Below, piece by piece: positions 1-11,500 of a stretch of 64,000 nucleotides of DNA. Origin of the DNA: Curvularia sp. ZM96 (lineage: Eukaryota > Ascomycota > Dothideomycetes > Pleosporales > Pleosporaceae); the NCBI GenBank assembly GCA_022457065.1, contig JAJGBQ010000006.1, positions 1,798,001 through 1,862,000 of the forward strand, given 5' to 3'. Below the pieces are notes generated by a model. That model was not told the origin of the DNA. It did no database searches and worked only from the letters and a program-made list of their open reading frames with translations. The translations under genes and the position numbers were made by a program. Each line of letters begins with the position of its first letter. Position 1 is the first letter of the stretch.

Positions 1-853
1 AATCGTTATAACTTCCGTCAAACTTTTCTAGTAGCGCTATCTTAGGTTTCGCAGTAGTTCTTTTCTCGTTAGAGATAGCTATTAGCTAGCTCGTGAGCTA
101 ATTAATTATTTCCTATATACTAGCTATCTACTACGCTTAGATCGTGGCCTATCGCCTAAGATTTCGCAGTTCTCGCACGTGACGCATGTTATCGTCCTCG
201 TCGTTACTTAGGGTCAGCATCTCATTATCGAGTGCTAGGTTAGGCCTAGGTGCTAGACCTTAGGTAGATCTCTAGGCACTATTCTAAGATTAAGAGTGTG
301 CGTAAGATATCTTAAATCTTAATTAGGCGTACTATTAGTTAAATCTATCTATAGAATCCGTAGATGGTTAAAGTGTTACATAGGGGGTTCGCTATACTTA
401 CCTAGTCTTAGTCTAGATTAGGGCGAGACTTGTATAAAGTATTCCGTGCGATTGTTTTCTAGCGATTCGTAGTAGAAAGAAGTTATAGGAGTTTAACTAA
501 AGTAAAAGTAATAATTAATTCTATAATAATAGAATAACTAAGTATTAATCTGTGTAAGAGAAGGACTTATAAGAGTTAACTACAACGAGTGTAATAATAA
601 AATCCAACCTATTCTTATACCTATTATAATTTGCCTAGCCATTAGAGCGGCCCTTACTATTACTAACGGTCTCTTCTACTATAATAGCTTCCTGCTATCA
701 CATATGCCCCTGCCATCACTAACGGTCGTTCTTGGCGCGACGGCAGTCACGTGATTATCGCCCCGCGGTGATCATTACCTTTTAACGTGGCACCCAATAG
801 TCTCCAACCTGCGGCCCTCGTTCAGGAGAGATCCTTCGTTGTTACTTGTAACA
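1..853 (-). mobile_element. 5' end of an LTR retrotransposon, running off the window
   Basis: On the minus strand an LTR (374-853) is followed by internal sequence that leaves the window at position 1. Near position 20-30, read on the minus strand, the translation contains a KFDGSYND-like string typical of retrotransposon Gag N-termini. The whole stretch is AT-rich and full of stops, consistent with RIP. The right edge abuts a Gypsy remnant (854 onward), so this element was probably inserted into it. The family is not assigned because no pol is inside the window. Confidence 0.55.
374..853 (-). repeat. LTR of the left-edge retrotransposon (480 bp)
   Basis: It begins TGTTAC and ends GTAACA on either strand, the short inverted TG...CA ends expected of an LTR. 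Homology to the neighbouring Gypsy copy stops exactly at 854. The sequence just inside (position 373 leftward on the minus strand) starts CTTTAACC, in the place of a primer-binding site. It differs from the Gypsy LTRs at 1648 and 8128, so it is another family. Confidence 0.5.
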
Positions 854-1647
854 TTTAACATAGAATCTTAGGTGTATCTTAGCGTCTAGTAGTAGATCTA
901 ATATATAGGTTACTAGTCCGTTTTGCTTCGAAATTAAAAATAGTCTAACCTTAACGTTGTCTAGTCCTTTGCTTAGTCGTTTTATTCGAAGGTTCTTTGT
1001 AAGTAGGTATACTTTATCCCCCTTCCTTAGCTAAGGTGCTATTTTTCTTTTCTAGTTAATATATAAAATACTCTAGCGTTGTGCCTTTTTAAGTAATTCT
1101 TGTAGTTATTCATATATTTTCTTTAGTTCTTTAGCCGTTACAATAGCTGCTTCTATTTTCATACTTAGTAAAGTCCTAGTAAAGAGGTTTAGATGTCTCC
1201 CGTAATTTGCGTAAAATAGTATTTGTCCTATAGATTCTAATATTTTATTATTATACGCTAGTTATGCTATTAGTAATAGTTGTACCTAATTATTTTACTA
1301 ATAGTTAGTGTAGATACGTAGGTATATTTTCATAGTCCTATTTATTCTTTCTATTTGTCCGTTAGTTTCTAGATAGTAAGCTATAGATAGCTTCCTTTTC
1401 GTTCCTATTATTGCTATTAAGATAGTCTAAAAGTTTAACGTGAAGAGCTTGTCTCTATCGCTAGTAATTAACTTTAGTATTCTATAGTTCCTCGTAATTC
1501 TATCGTAGAATATATATGCGAGTTATTTTGCGTCGTAATCTTTCCTAAATGCGATATATACTACGTATTTAGTAAACCTATCTACTATAACTAGAATTGC
1601 GTTATAGCCAATATTAGTTGTAGAGTCCTTTAAGACTAGTAGTCCTA
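854..1647 (-). mobile_element. Gypsy chromovirus copy B, left part (3' pol)
   Basis: Reverse-complement reading aligns by eye with integrase-to-pol-3' sequence of the plus-strand copy, roughly positions 6357 to 7150. Many C/T and G/A differences and stop codons indicate RIP. It is the left half of a minus-strand copy whose right half resumes at 8557. About 555 bp of the element (equivalent to 5802-6356 of the plus copy) is missing between the halves. Confidence 0.75.
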
Positions 1648-2076
1648 TGTTACGAACCTGAGAGACGAGGGCAAGAGCAGAAGTTAAGGAAAGAGGAATC
1701 ACCGTGTCCCTCTCTTGCGACCCTCATTCAGGCCAGCCTATATGAGCCAATGACGTGTGTTCCACAAGACTTGGCGGAACGCCACTATGGAACAAGTCAC
1801 GTGTGTTCCATATGTATCACGAAGTTCTATAAAGTACCGCGCATGGAATATGGCGAAATAGTATAGAACGATAGAACATTATACAAGTATATAGGATAGG
1901 CATCGGGGCTCTTATAGCTTGATGTATTCAACTTAAGTTACGAGTATAAGTATAATATAAGAGTTACTTGTAGAGATACTATCTATATTACCCTGTTATT
2001 TCATCCGCGAAAACTAACCTTAGAGTCTTGACACTAGAAGTCTTATATTACTTCCACTCAAGATCCACTCTTAACA
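1648..2076 (+). repeat. 5' LTR of Gypsy copy C
   Basis: It starts TGTTACGAACCT and ends CTCTTAACA, and matches 8128-8556 over the full 429 bp. The differences I could spot are transitions only (C/T or G/A). It contains CACGTG-containing segments and a TATAAAGTAC-like box in its middle. Confidence 0.92.
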
Positions 2077-2093
2077 CTTTGAACACCCTCACG

Positions 2094-4010
2094 ATGAGTG
2101 ACATTGCTATAGACACTCTAACCGCTTCCCAGACTAGAGGATCTGCCGCACGTGGTAATAAGCCTGACTTGTACTATGGCGACCGCAACAAGCTCGAAGC
2201 TTAGATCCTCTAGGCCGACCGTCACTTCCACCTGGAAGGAGATAGGATTGAGGACGATAATAAGGTCATCATCGCCACCTCTTACTTTCGAGGTGATGCC
2301 GAGAAATGGGCTAACCCTATTATCTAACGTTACATGGACGAGTCTATTGACGACGCTGATAACGCCGCTCTAGTCGAAGACTGGGACGCATTTAAGGTTA
2401 AAATGCGATAGAACTTCTTACTATTTAAAGAATTAGTAGTCGCGGAGCAAAAGATTCAGACCCTACGATAAATAGGGCCTGCCGCTGACTATACGACCCT
2501 GTTCTAATAGTATGCTACGAGGATTAACTGGGACGATAACGCTCTTATGCGAATATATAAATAAGGTCTTAAACCCTTAGTACGCAAGGAACTCATAAGA
2601 ACTAGAACCTTAATTACTAATCTTGAGGAACTCATGACTGAAGCCGTGAGATTGGACAACGAACTTTACGAACTCGCATTGGAAGAACGACTTTTTAAGT
2701 AGGGAACGCGCAACCCCAAAAAAACAAACGATTGATCTCGATAAAACTAATACTGACGATCGCAACCTAATATGGGGAAATAACGAAGCTATACTTCTAG
2801 GACCCCCGGAGCCTACTGTGGATTTAGTGTAGAACTAATGCACCTTAATAACCTTAATAAAGGTAAAGGGCTAGGAAGGAATAATAAGGAACGATCTAAG
2901 AAAACGTTCAACTGCTACAAGTGTGGTAAGGAAGGCCACATGGCACGAGACTGCTAGAGCATAGACACGAATAAGGTTAAGCGACAACTTAACGTAATAC
3001 GAAGAAAGTCGGAACTCGACGACAATGAGAAATGGAATATCATCACCCAACCAACGCTGACCGCACCCGACGGGGAAGAAGAACTCCTTAAGGGATTCGA
3101 AGACATTACCCTTACAGCTCTAGAAGCATCTAATAAGAATAACGAACCTCCAAGTGATGAGGAATACGAGACACCTGAGGAAAAGAAACCTTAGACGCCC
3201 AAGATAAAGTACGAAAAGATGGCTAGCTTTAAGAAGAAGTATTGACTAGCCACACTAGCACGATTGCCTAGTCAAGACAACACCTATTATGTGGAAACTC
3301 AGATTCGGAAGCTAAACGAAATACTTGGACAAGAACACCGTACTTATGACCATACGCAACCAGGAATACTACTCCTGATGTACCATGACCTATGGCACCT
3401 CTGAGCTGACATCGACTTCTACGAAATCGAGACCACGCAAACCCTACCTAACTACGCGCACATCACCGCCAATATTAATAGACTATAAGGAAGAACGCAC
3501 TAATATAACGAACAGCACCACTAATCTTATAAGCAAGAAAAGACGGACATACCGCAATGGGCACAGAAGGTACAAGAAGCCTGGACTAATGATAACGTAT
3601 ACTAGATTAGTTAACACTAGTATAATGCGAACAACCTGTAACATAGCAAGTTGCACTAGACTGCATGCACCACCGAGTTCTGCCTAGCATACTAGAACGC
3701 CAAATAGAACGAAGGATGGTCACTAAAGAAGGTTTAAGGAGAACCCTGGTGTAGATGGAATTAGTACGAATGTAACAACGATCTATGCGCCAAATATCTA
3801 TGGAAGAAAAGGGAAACGATTCACTTCCCTAGATATATAAATGAAAAAGATATTATCGATATGTAAATTATATATGCAAACGAAGACGGCACTACTAGAG
3901 AGTGTAACTAGCCGTATTGGCAAACATGCCTAAGTAATGAGTGCGATAAGCACTAAGACGCTAAAGAATATTATGGCTACGCAGAACTATAGTCTTTTTT
4001 AGGCTAGCGA
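2094..4010 (+). pseudogene. gag of Gypsy copy C
   Basis: An ATG 17 bp after the 5' LTR opens a frame beginning MSDIAIDTLTASQTRG. It continues through a Gag core and a CCHC knuckle, CYKCGKEGHMARDC (about 2913-2954). Many in-frame TAG/TGA stops interrupt it, most explicable as RIP of CAG or CGA codons. The end is approximate. After about 3245 the same frame stays recognisable (PQWAQKVQEAW near 3560), then gives way to pol in another frame around 4000. It is non-functional as it stands. Confidence 0.75.
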
Positions 4011-4029
4011 TAAGAGAACGCGGCCCCTC

Positions 4030-7000
4030 TAGGGAAATTAACTTAGCAAACTCCCTAGGATTGATTAAGCTCACAGTGAAGCTTAACGGAATACGGATGT
4101 AGGTACTAGTAGATTTAGGAGCACAGGATAACTATGTTTTAGCGCACGTAGCCTAGAAAGCAGGACTTTCGCAGCTATGGAAACAACATCCTTACCTACT
4201 ACATATCGCCACTAGCGAGTTAATGCCAAAAGGAAACGAGATAACACACGAGGTTAAGCAAGTGACACTCAGCATTCAAGAGCATAAGGAGAAAATTAAC
4301 CTAGACGTCCTTGGACTAGCTATCCACGACATTATATTAGGACTCCTATAGCTACGGAAATACAACCTATGGATCGACTAGAAGTCGAAGGTGTTTCAAT
4401 TCGAGTGCTGCGGACTAGGCGCAATCGCAAGCTAGCCTGGACATTGGCAGAGTTCGATGGCAGATAAGAGTAACATTGCTAAGCAGTGCAATAACGTAGA
4501 AAGAGAAGCGTACTCGAAAGGTAGTTCCTAGGATAGGAAGCTAAACCTAGCAGATACCGATACTAGGCCAATGGATCAAGAAGCTAGAGGTAAACAGGAG
4601 AAGAGCGCAACTCCGGAGATCCCTGAACAATATAGAAGATTCGAATATCTATTTTAGAAAGTGGTAGACGAATAAGCGTTACTAAAGCATCAACCTTGGG
4701 ACCATGAGATAGTCTTATAGGAAGGAAAGCAACCGACTTTCGGCCTAATTTATTAGTAATTAGAACGAGAACTTGCAGTACTACGAGAGTACCTAGACAA
4801 GTTATTAGCCAAAGGCTACTTACGACCGTCAACATCTCTAGCAGGATATCTAGTCATGTTCGTACTAAAGAAGGATGGAATAGATCGACTATGCGTCGAC
4901 TATAGAAAACTGAACGACATCACGGTCAAGAATCGATACCTACTACCAAATATCAAAGAACTCTAGAATTGATTGTCTTGAGCAAAGATCTTTACAGCAC
5001 TAGATCTAAGAGATGGATACCACCTTATTAGAATTAAGAAAGATGAAGAATGGAAAACGGCTTTTTAAACAAGATACGGATATTTCGAATATATAGTTAT
5101 GCTGTTTAGGCTCATGAACGCCCTAGCCACATTTTAAGCACTCATTAACAACGTACTCAGACCCTATTTGGATATATTCGTTATCGCCTACCTAGATAAC
5201 ATTCTAATCTACTTAGAGAATAAGAAGGACCATACTAGACACGTTATAAAAGTACTTCAAGCTCTTGACGACTATAGCCTTCGACTTAAGCTAAAGAAGT
5301 GTGAATTTCATAAGACTAAGGTCAACTTTCTAGGCTACGTAGTAGGGATAAACGGAGTACAAATGAGCGAAGAAAAGATTAAAGTTATCAAGAACTGGCT
5401 AACGTTGAAAAACGTCACGGACATTTAATTATTTCTTAGATTTGTAAACTTCAACCAAGAATTTATTAAAGACTACTCTAAGATCGCAACACCAATAACG
5501 CGACTCACACGAAAAGATACCCTATAGAACTAGGACGAAAAGGCCAACAACGCCTTTAAGATACTCAAGAAAGCATGTATTACGCCACCATGCTTTAGGA
5601 TATTCGTTTTAGGAGTACTACTGAAATTCGAAACCGACGTATTAGACTTAGCCTTAGAAGGCTGCGCCAGCATCTATATCAATGGCAAATAGCATCTAAT
5701 AGCATATTACTTAAGAAAGTTCTTAGGACTAGAAGAACGCTACGACGTACACGACAAGGAACTACTTGTAATAGTTGCATGTCTAAAATATTAGAGAGTA
5801 TACGCAGAAAGCTGCTCAGAACTTACTATCTATATGGATTACAAGAACTTAGTACACTTCACCACTACTAAACCTCTCAATTGACGCCAGACCTAATAGG
5901 CTGAGCTACTTAGACAATATAAATTCAAGATCGTGTACACGCCAGGAAAAGAAAACGGTAGAGCAGACGCTCTTAGCCGAAGACTAGATATCGCAGGAAC
6001 TAAAGAAGTCATCGACACCGCGATACTCAAACAAAACGAAGATAGATCCCTAGAACTAGCAAGGACTATTAATAGGATACTTAAAATTAGGAACGATGTA
6101 CTTAAAGATTAGCAAGAAGAAATTATTCGACAATATCACGACGACCTAGTACACGGACACCCTAGGATCGCTAGAATAATAGAACTAATTCGACGAAACT
6201 ACGAATTTAGCAAAATAAAGGATAAGGTTACAGCCTTTATTACTAAATGCGAATAATGCTAGAAGAACAAGCATAGCACTTATATACTATATAGAGAAAT
6301 ACAAGCTTAAGAATTACTAGATGCACCCTAGATAGATATCTCTATAGACTTCGTAACAGGACTACTAGTCTTAAAGGACCCTACAACTAACATTAGCTAC
6401 AACGCAATTCTAGTTATAGTAGACAGGTTCACCAAATACATAGTATATATCGCATTCAGGAAAGATTATGATATAGAATAACTCGCATATATATTTTACG
6501 ACAGAATCACGAGGAACTATAGAATACTAAAGTTAATTACTAGTAATAGAGACAAGCTCTTTATATTAAACTTTTGGACAACCTTAATGGTAATAATAGG
6601 AATAAAGAGAAAGCTATCTATAGCTTACTATCTAGAAACTAATGGACAAATAGAAAGAACAAACAGGACTATGAAAACATACCTACGCATCTACACCAAC
6701 TATTAGCAAAATAATTAGGTATAACTATTACTAATGGCATAACTAGCGTATAATAACAAAATATTAGAATCTATAGAACAAACACTATTTTACGTAAATT
6801 ATGGGAGACATCTAAATCTCTTTACTAGAACTTTACTAAGTATAAAAATAGAAGCAGCTATTGTAATGGCTAAAGAACTAAAGAAAACACACGAACAACT
6901 ACGAGAATCACTTAAGAAGGCACAACGCTAGAGTATCTTATATGTTAACTAGAAAAGAAAAATGGCACCTTAGCTAAAAAAGGGGGATAAAGTATATCTA

Positions 7001-7399
7001 CTTACAAAAAACCTTTGAACGAAACGACTAAGCAAAGGACTAGATAACGTTAAGGTTAGACTATTTTTAATTTTGAAACAAAATGGACTAGTAACCTATA
7101 CATTAGATCTACCACTAGACGCCAAAATATATCCAAGATTCCATATTAAACTATTAGAATTAGCAGACCCTAAAACGCCATTACAAGAAACATTTCATTA
7201 TGAAATAGAAGAAGACGACGAATACGACGTAGAAGATCTCTAAGAATACTAAGAAACTAGAAGGAACGATTTTAGAGACGACGACTTCTATTAGGAATGG
7301 CTAGTTAAATGGAAGGGATACTAAGAATTAGAAAATATATGGGAACCCAAAGCTAATCTACAAAACTGTTAGCAACTACTCAAGAAATACTAGAAATAA
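4030..7399 (+). pseudogene. pol of Gypsy copy C (PR-RT-RNase H-INT-chromodomain)
   Basis: The frame differs from gag. In order I read a protease-like LVDLGAQDNY (about 4107), RT (CVDYRKLNDI near 4895; DLRDGYH near 5005; YLDNILIYL near 5190), RNase H around 5600-5990, the integrase zinc-binding and core region (about 6120-6800), and a C-terminal chromodomain (EWLVKWKGY near 7300). Dozens of stops, mostly TAG and TAA, break it. The only long open piece is 5168-5428, in RT. The catalytic YLDD aspartate has become N. The element is dead. Confidence 0.85.
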
Positions 7400-7604
7400 A
7401 ACAATATCTACTACTATACTAGAAGAGTAAAACTAATAAAAGGAAAACCCGACGAAATAAGATTCTACAACGAACTAATAACGACACAAGAACCATAGAA
7501 TGAGAAACATACTATTAAGAAGAAGAAACGGGCGCATCACTAGAATCGCCAACGGCCTCAGCGAACCCAGGGTCACCCTCCAAGAAAGTAGGCATAAAGA
7601 CGCT

Positions 7605-7967
7605 CTAATCTAAGGCAGGAGTACTAGGTATAAGACCGCCCTCTAAGATGGACACCTCTTGGTTGGCCCACTCCATCGCCTCCAGCGCCTTAATATCCTC
7701 GACATACTTTCCCGACTTATCGACCCACTGTTGCTCGCGACGCTTCAGAATTTTCCTTTGTTTACGAAGACGATTCTTCTTCGCACGAGCCGCCAGCAAG
7801 GCATCTAACGCAGTAGACTTAGTAGTATCAGCCTCGGCTTCCTGCTGCTCTAAACGCGCCAACTCCCAATCTAACTTTTTAAAGTTCGGAAGCGGAACCT
7901 CCACTAGCACACACGACTTCACCCTATTACGAAAACAATTCCTACACTCCTTCTTTAATGACGACAT
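7605..7967 (-). CDS. Antisense ORF inside the Gypsy element, Cys/coiled-coil protein
   Basis: An uninterrupted 120-residue frame lies opposite to the element, between the pol 3' end and the 3' LTR. The N-terminus has CRNCFRNRVKSC, a CxxC pair with a third Cys. Residues 30-110 are rich in E, K, R, A and L with heptad-like spacing, so probably a coiled coil. Pol beside it is full of stops, yet this strand is open and its base composition is visibly richer in G+C than its surroundings. It may be an accessory gene carried antisense by this element lineage, or a chance frame. No function is assigned. Confidence 0.45.
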   Translation of the reverse strand: MSSLKKECRNCFRNRVKSCVLVEVPLPNFKKLDWELARLEQQEAEADTTKSTALDALLAARAKKNRLRKQRKILKRREQQWVDKSGKYVEDIKALEAMEWANQEVSILEGGLIPSTPALD

Positions 7968-8127
7968 CCAACACTCCAGATTCTTCTTCGCGCAATACTA
8001 ACAAGAAACTATCGCGATTTCTCTAGTTTAATTAATACGATCGCCGATAGAATGACGATAGGCGGTAGTTCTAGAAACTATTAGTACAATAGTTCATGAG
8101 GACATGAAACTAGAAAGGGGGAGGTAG

Positions 8128-8556
8128 TGTTACGAACCTAAGAGACGAGGGCAAGAGCAGAAGTTAAGAAAAGAGGAATCACCGTGTCCCTCTCTTGCGA
8201 CCCTCATTCAGGCCAGCCTATATGAGCCAATGACGTGTGTTCCACAAGGCTTGGCGGAACGCCACTATAGAATAAGTCACGTATGTTCTACATGTATTAC
8301 GAAGTTCTATAAAGTACCGCGCACGGAATATGGCGAAATAGTATAGAACGATGGAATATTATATAAGTATATAGAATAGGTATTAGGGCCCTTATAGCTC
8401 GATGTGTTTAACTTAAGTTACGAGTATAAGTATAATATAAGAGTTACTTGTAGAGATACTGTCTATATTACCTTGTTATTTCATCCGCGAAAACTAACCT
8501 TAGAGTCTTGACACTAGAAGTCTTATATTACTTCCACTCAAGATCCACTCTTAACA
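8128..8556 (+). repeat. 3' LTR of Gypsy copy C
   Basis: Same length and same ends as the 5' LTR at 1648-2076. A polypurine tract (AGAAAGGGGGAGG) lies immediately upstream, as expected for plus-strand priming. Directly downstream the minus-strand Gypsy copy B resumes. Confidence 0.92.
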
Positions 8557-11500
8557 ATACTCTCTAGTATTTTAGATATACAACTATCGCAAGTAGTTCT
8601 TTGTCGTGTACGTCGTATCGTTCTTCTAGTCCTAAAAACTTCCTTAAGTAATATACTATTAGGTGCTATTTGCTATTAATATAGATGCTAGCGCAGCCTC
8701 CTAAGACTAAGTCTAATACGTTAGTTTCGAATTTCAGTAGTACTCCTAAAACGAATATTCTAAAGCATAGTAGTATAATGCACGCTTTCTTAAGTGTTTT
8801 AAAGGCATTATTAGTCTTTTCGTCCTAGTTCCATAGAGTATCTTTTCGTGTAAGTCGCGTTATTAGTATCGCGATCTTAGAGTAGTCTTTAATAAATTCT
8901 TAGTTAAAGTTCACGAATCCAAGAAACGATTAAATGTCTGTAACATTCTTCGGTGTTAGCTAGTTCTTAATAACTTTAATCTTTTCTTCGCTTATTTATA
9001 CTCTATTTATCTCTACTACGTAGCCTAGAAAGTTAACCTTAGTCTTATAAAATTCATACTTCTTTAGCTTAAGTTAAAGACTATAGTCGTTAAGAGCTTA
9101 AAGTACTTTTATAACGTGTCTAGTGTAGTCCTTCTTATTCTCTAAGTAGATTAAGATATTATCTAGGTAGGCGATAACGAATATATCTAAATAGGGTCTA
9201 AGTACGTTGTTAATAAGTGCTTAAAATATGGCTAGGGCGTTCGTAAGCCTAAATAGCATAACTATGTATTCGAAATATCTATATCTTGTTTAAAAAGCCG
9301 TTTTCTATTCTTTACCTTCCTTAATTCTAATAAGGTAGTATCCGTCTCTAAGATCTAATACTATAAAAATCTTTACTCGAGACAATCAATTCTAGAGCTC
9401 TTTAATATTCAGTAGTAGGTATTAATTCTTAACTATAATATTATTTAGTCTTCTATAGTTAACGCATAGTCAATCTATTCTATCCTTCTTTAGTACGAAT
9501 ATAACTAGGTATTCTGCTAGAGATGTTAACGGTCGTATGTAGCCTTTAGCTAGTAACTTGTCTAAGTACTCTCGTAGTACTACAAGTTCTCGTTCTAATT
9601 ACTAATAAATTAGACTAAAAGTTAGTTACTTTCCTTCCTATAAGACTATCTTATAGTCCTAGGGTTAATGCTTTAGTAACGCTTATTCGTCTACCACTTT
9701 CTAAAATAGATATTTAAATCTTCTATATTATTTAGGGATCTCTAGAGTTGCGCTCTTCTCCTATTTACCTCTAGCTTCGTGATTTATTAGCCTAGTATTA
9801 GTATCTACTAGATTTAGCTTCCTATCTTAGGAACTACCTTTTAAGTACGCTTCTCTTTCTACGTTATTACACTACTTAGCAATATTACTCTTATCTACTA
9901 TTAAACTCTACTAATATCTAGACTAGCTTACAGTTGCGCCTAGTCCGCAGCACTTAAATTAAAACACTTTCGACTTCTAGTCGATCCGTAGGTTATGTTT
10001 CCGTAGCCATAGGAGTCCTAATATAATATCGTGGATAGCTAGTCTAAGAACGTCTAGGTCAACTCTCTTCTTATACTCTTAGATGCTAAGCGTCACTTAT
10101 TTAACCTTATATGTTATCTCGTTTCCTTTTAGCATTAACTCGCTAGTGGCGACATATAGTAGGTATAGATGTTATTTCCATAGCTACGAAAGGCCTACTC
10201 TCTTAGCTACGTGCGCTAAAACGTAGTTATCCTATACTCCTAAATCTACTAGTACCTATATCCGTATTCTATTAAGCTTCACTACGAGCTTAATTAATTC
10301 TAGAGAGTTTGCTAAGTTAATTTCCCTAGAGGGGCCGCGTTCTCTTATCGCTAGCCTAAAAAAGACTATAGTTCTGCGTAGCTATAATATTCTTTAGCGT
10401 CTTAGTGCTTGTCGCACTTATTACTTAGGCATGTTTACTAATACGGCTAGTTACACTCTCTAGTAGTGCTATCTTCGTTTTCGTATATAATCTACATATA
10501 GACGACGTCTACTATATTCTCGTATTCTAGAAAATAAACTATTTCTCTCTTTTTTTATAGATATTTAGCGCATAGGTCGTTCTTGCATTCGTACTAATTC
10601 TATTTATATCTAGGTTCTCCTTAAACCTTCTTTAGTAACCATCCTTCGCTCTATTTAGCGTTCTAGTATACTAGGCAGAACTTAGTAGTACATACAGTCC
10701 AGTACAACTTGCTATATTACAGATTATTCGCGTTATACTAGTGCTAGCTAATCTAGTATATATTATTATTAGTCCAGGCTTCCTATGCCTTCTATGCCTA
10801 TTATAGTATGTCTAACTTTTCTTACTTACAAGATTAGTAATAATGTTTCTTATATTAGTATATTCTTCCTTATAGCCTATTAATATTAGCGGTAATATGC
10901 GCGTAGTTAGGTAGGGTTTACGTAGTTTTAATTTTATAAAAGTCAATCTTAGAGCAGAGATGCTATAAGTTGTAGTATATTAGAAGTAGTATTCTTAGTT
11001 ACGTGTGGTCGTAAGTGTAGTAGTCTTGTCTAAGTATTTCGTTTAGCTTCTAGATCTAAGTTTCTACATAATAGGTATTGTCTCGACTAGGCAATCGTGC
11101 TAGTATAGCTAGTTAATACTTTTCCTTAAAGCTAGCCATCTTTTCGTACTTTATCTTAGGCGTCTAAGGTCCCTTTTCCTTAGGTGTCTCGTATTCCTCA
11201 TCGCTTAGAGGTTCGTCATCCTCGTCAGATACTTCTAGAGCTGTAAGAGTAATGTCTTCGAATCCCTTAAGAAGTTCTTCTTCCCCTTCAGGTGCGGTTA
11301 GCGTTAGTTAGGTAATAATATTCTATTTCTTATTATCGTCGAGTTCTAACTTTCTTTACATTATATTAAGCTATCGCTTAATCTTGTTTATATCTGCGCT
11401 TTAGCAGTCTCGTACTATATAGCCCTCCTTGCCACACTTATAGTAGTTAAACGTTTTCTTAGGTCGTTCCTTATTATTCCTTCCTAGCCCTTTACCTTAG

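Larger units (their letters stand above)
1648..8556 (+). mobile_element. Complete Ty3/Gypsy chromovirus, RIP-damaged (copy C)
   Basis: A 6.9-kb element has two 429-bp LTRs, a gag region with a CCHC zinc knuckle (about 2907-2955), protease, reverse transcriptase, RNase H, integrase, and a chromodomain near 7290-7370. Coding frames are broken by many TAG stops at former CAG codons. The RT active-site motif reads YLDN instead of YLDD, a G-to-A change typical of RIP. It lies inside a minus-strand copy of the same family. I found no matching 5-bp target duplication: TCCTA on the left, ATACT on the right. Confidence 0.9.

Noticed and set aside
7648..8001. Plus-strand frame of 117 residues opposite the antisense Gypsy frame
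   Set aside because: It is the reverse shadow of 7605-7967. Its composition (Ser/Cys/Phe-rich) is typical of a complement frame and has no motif.
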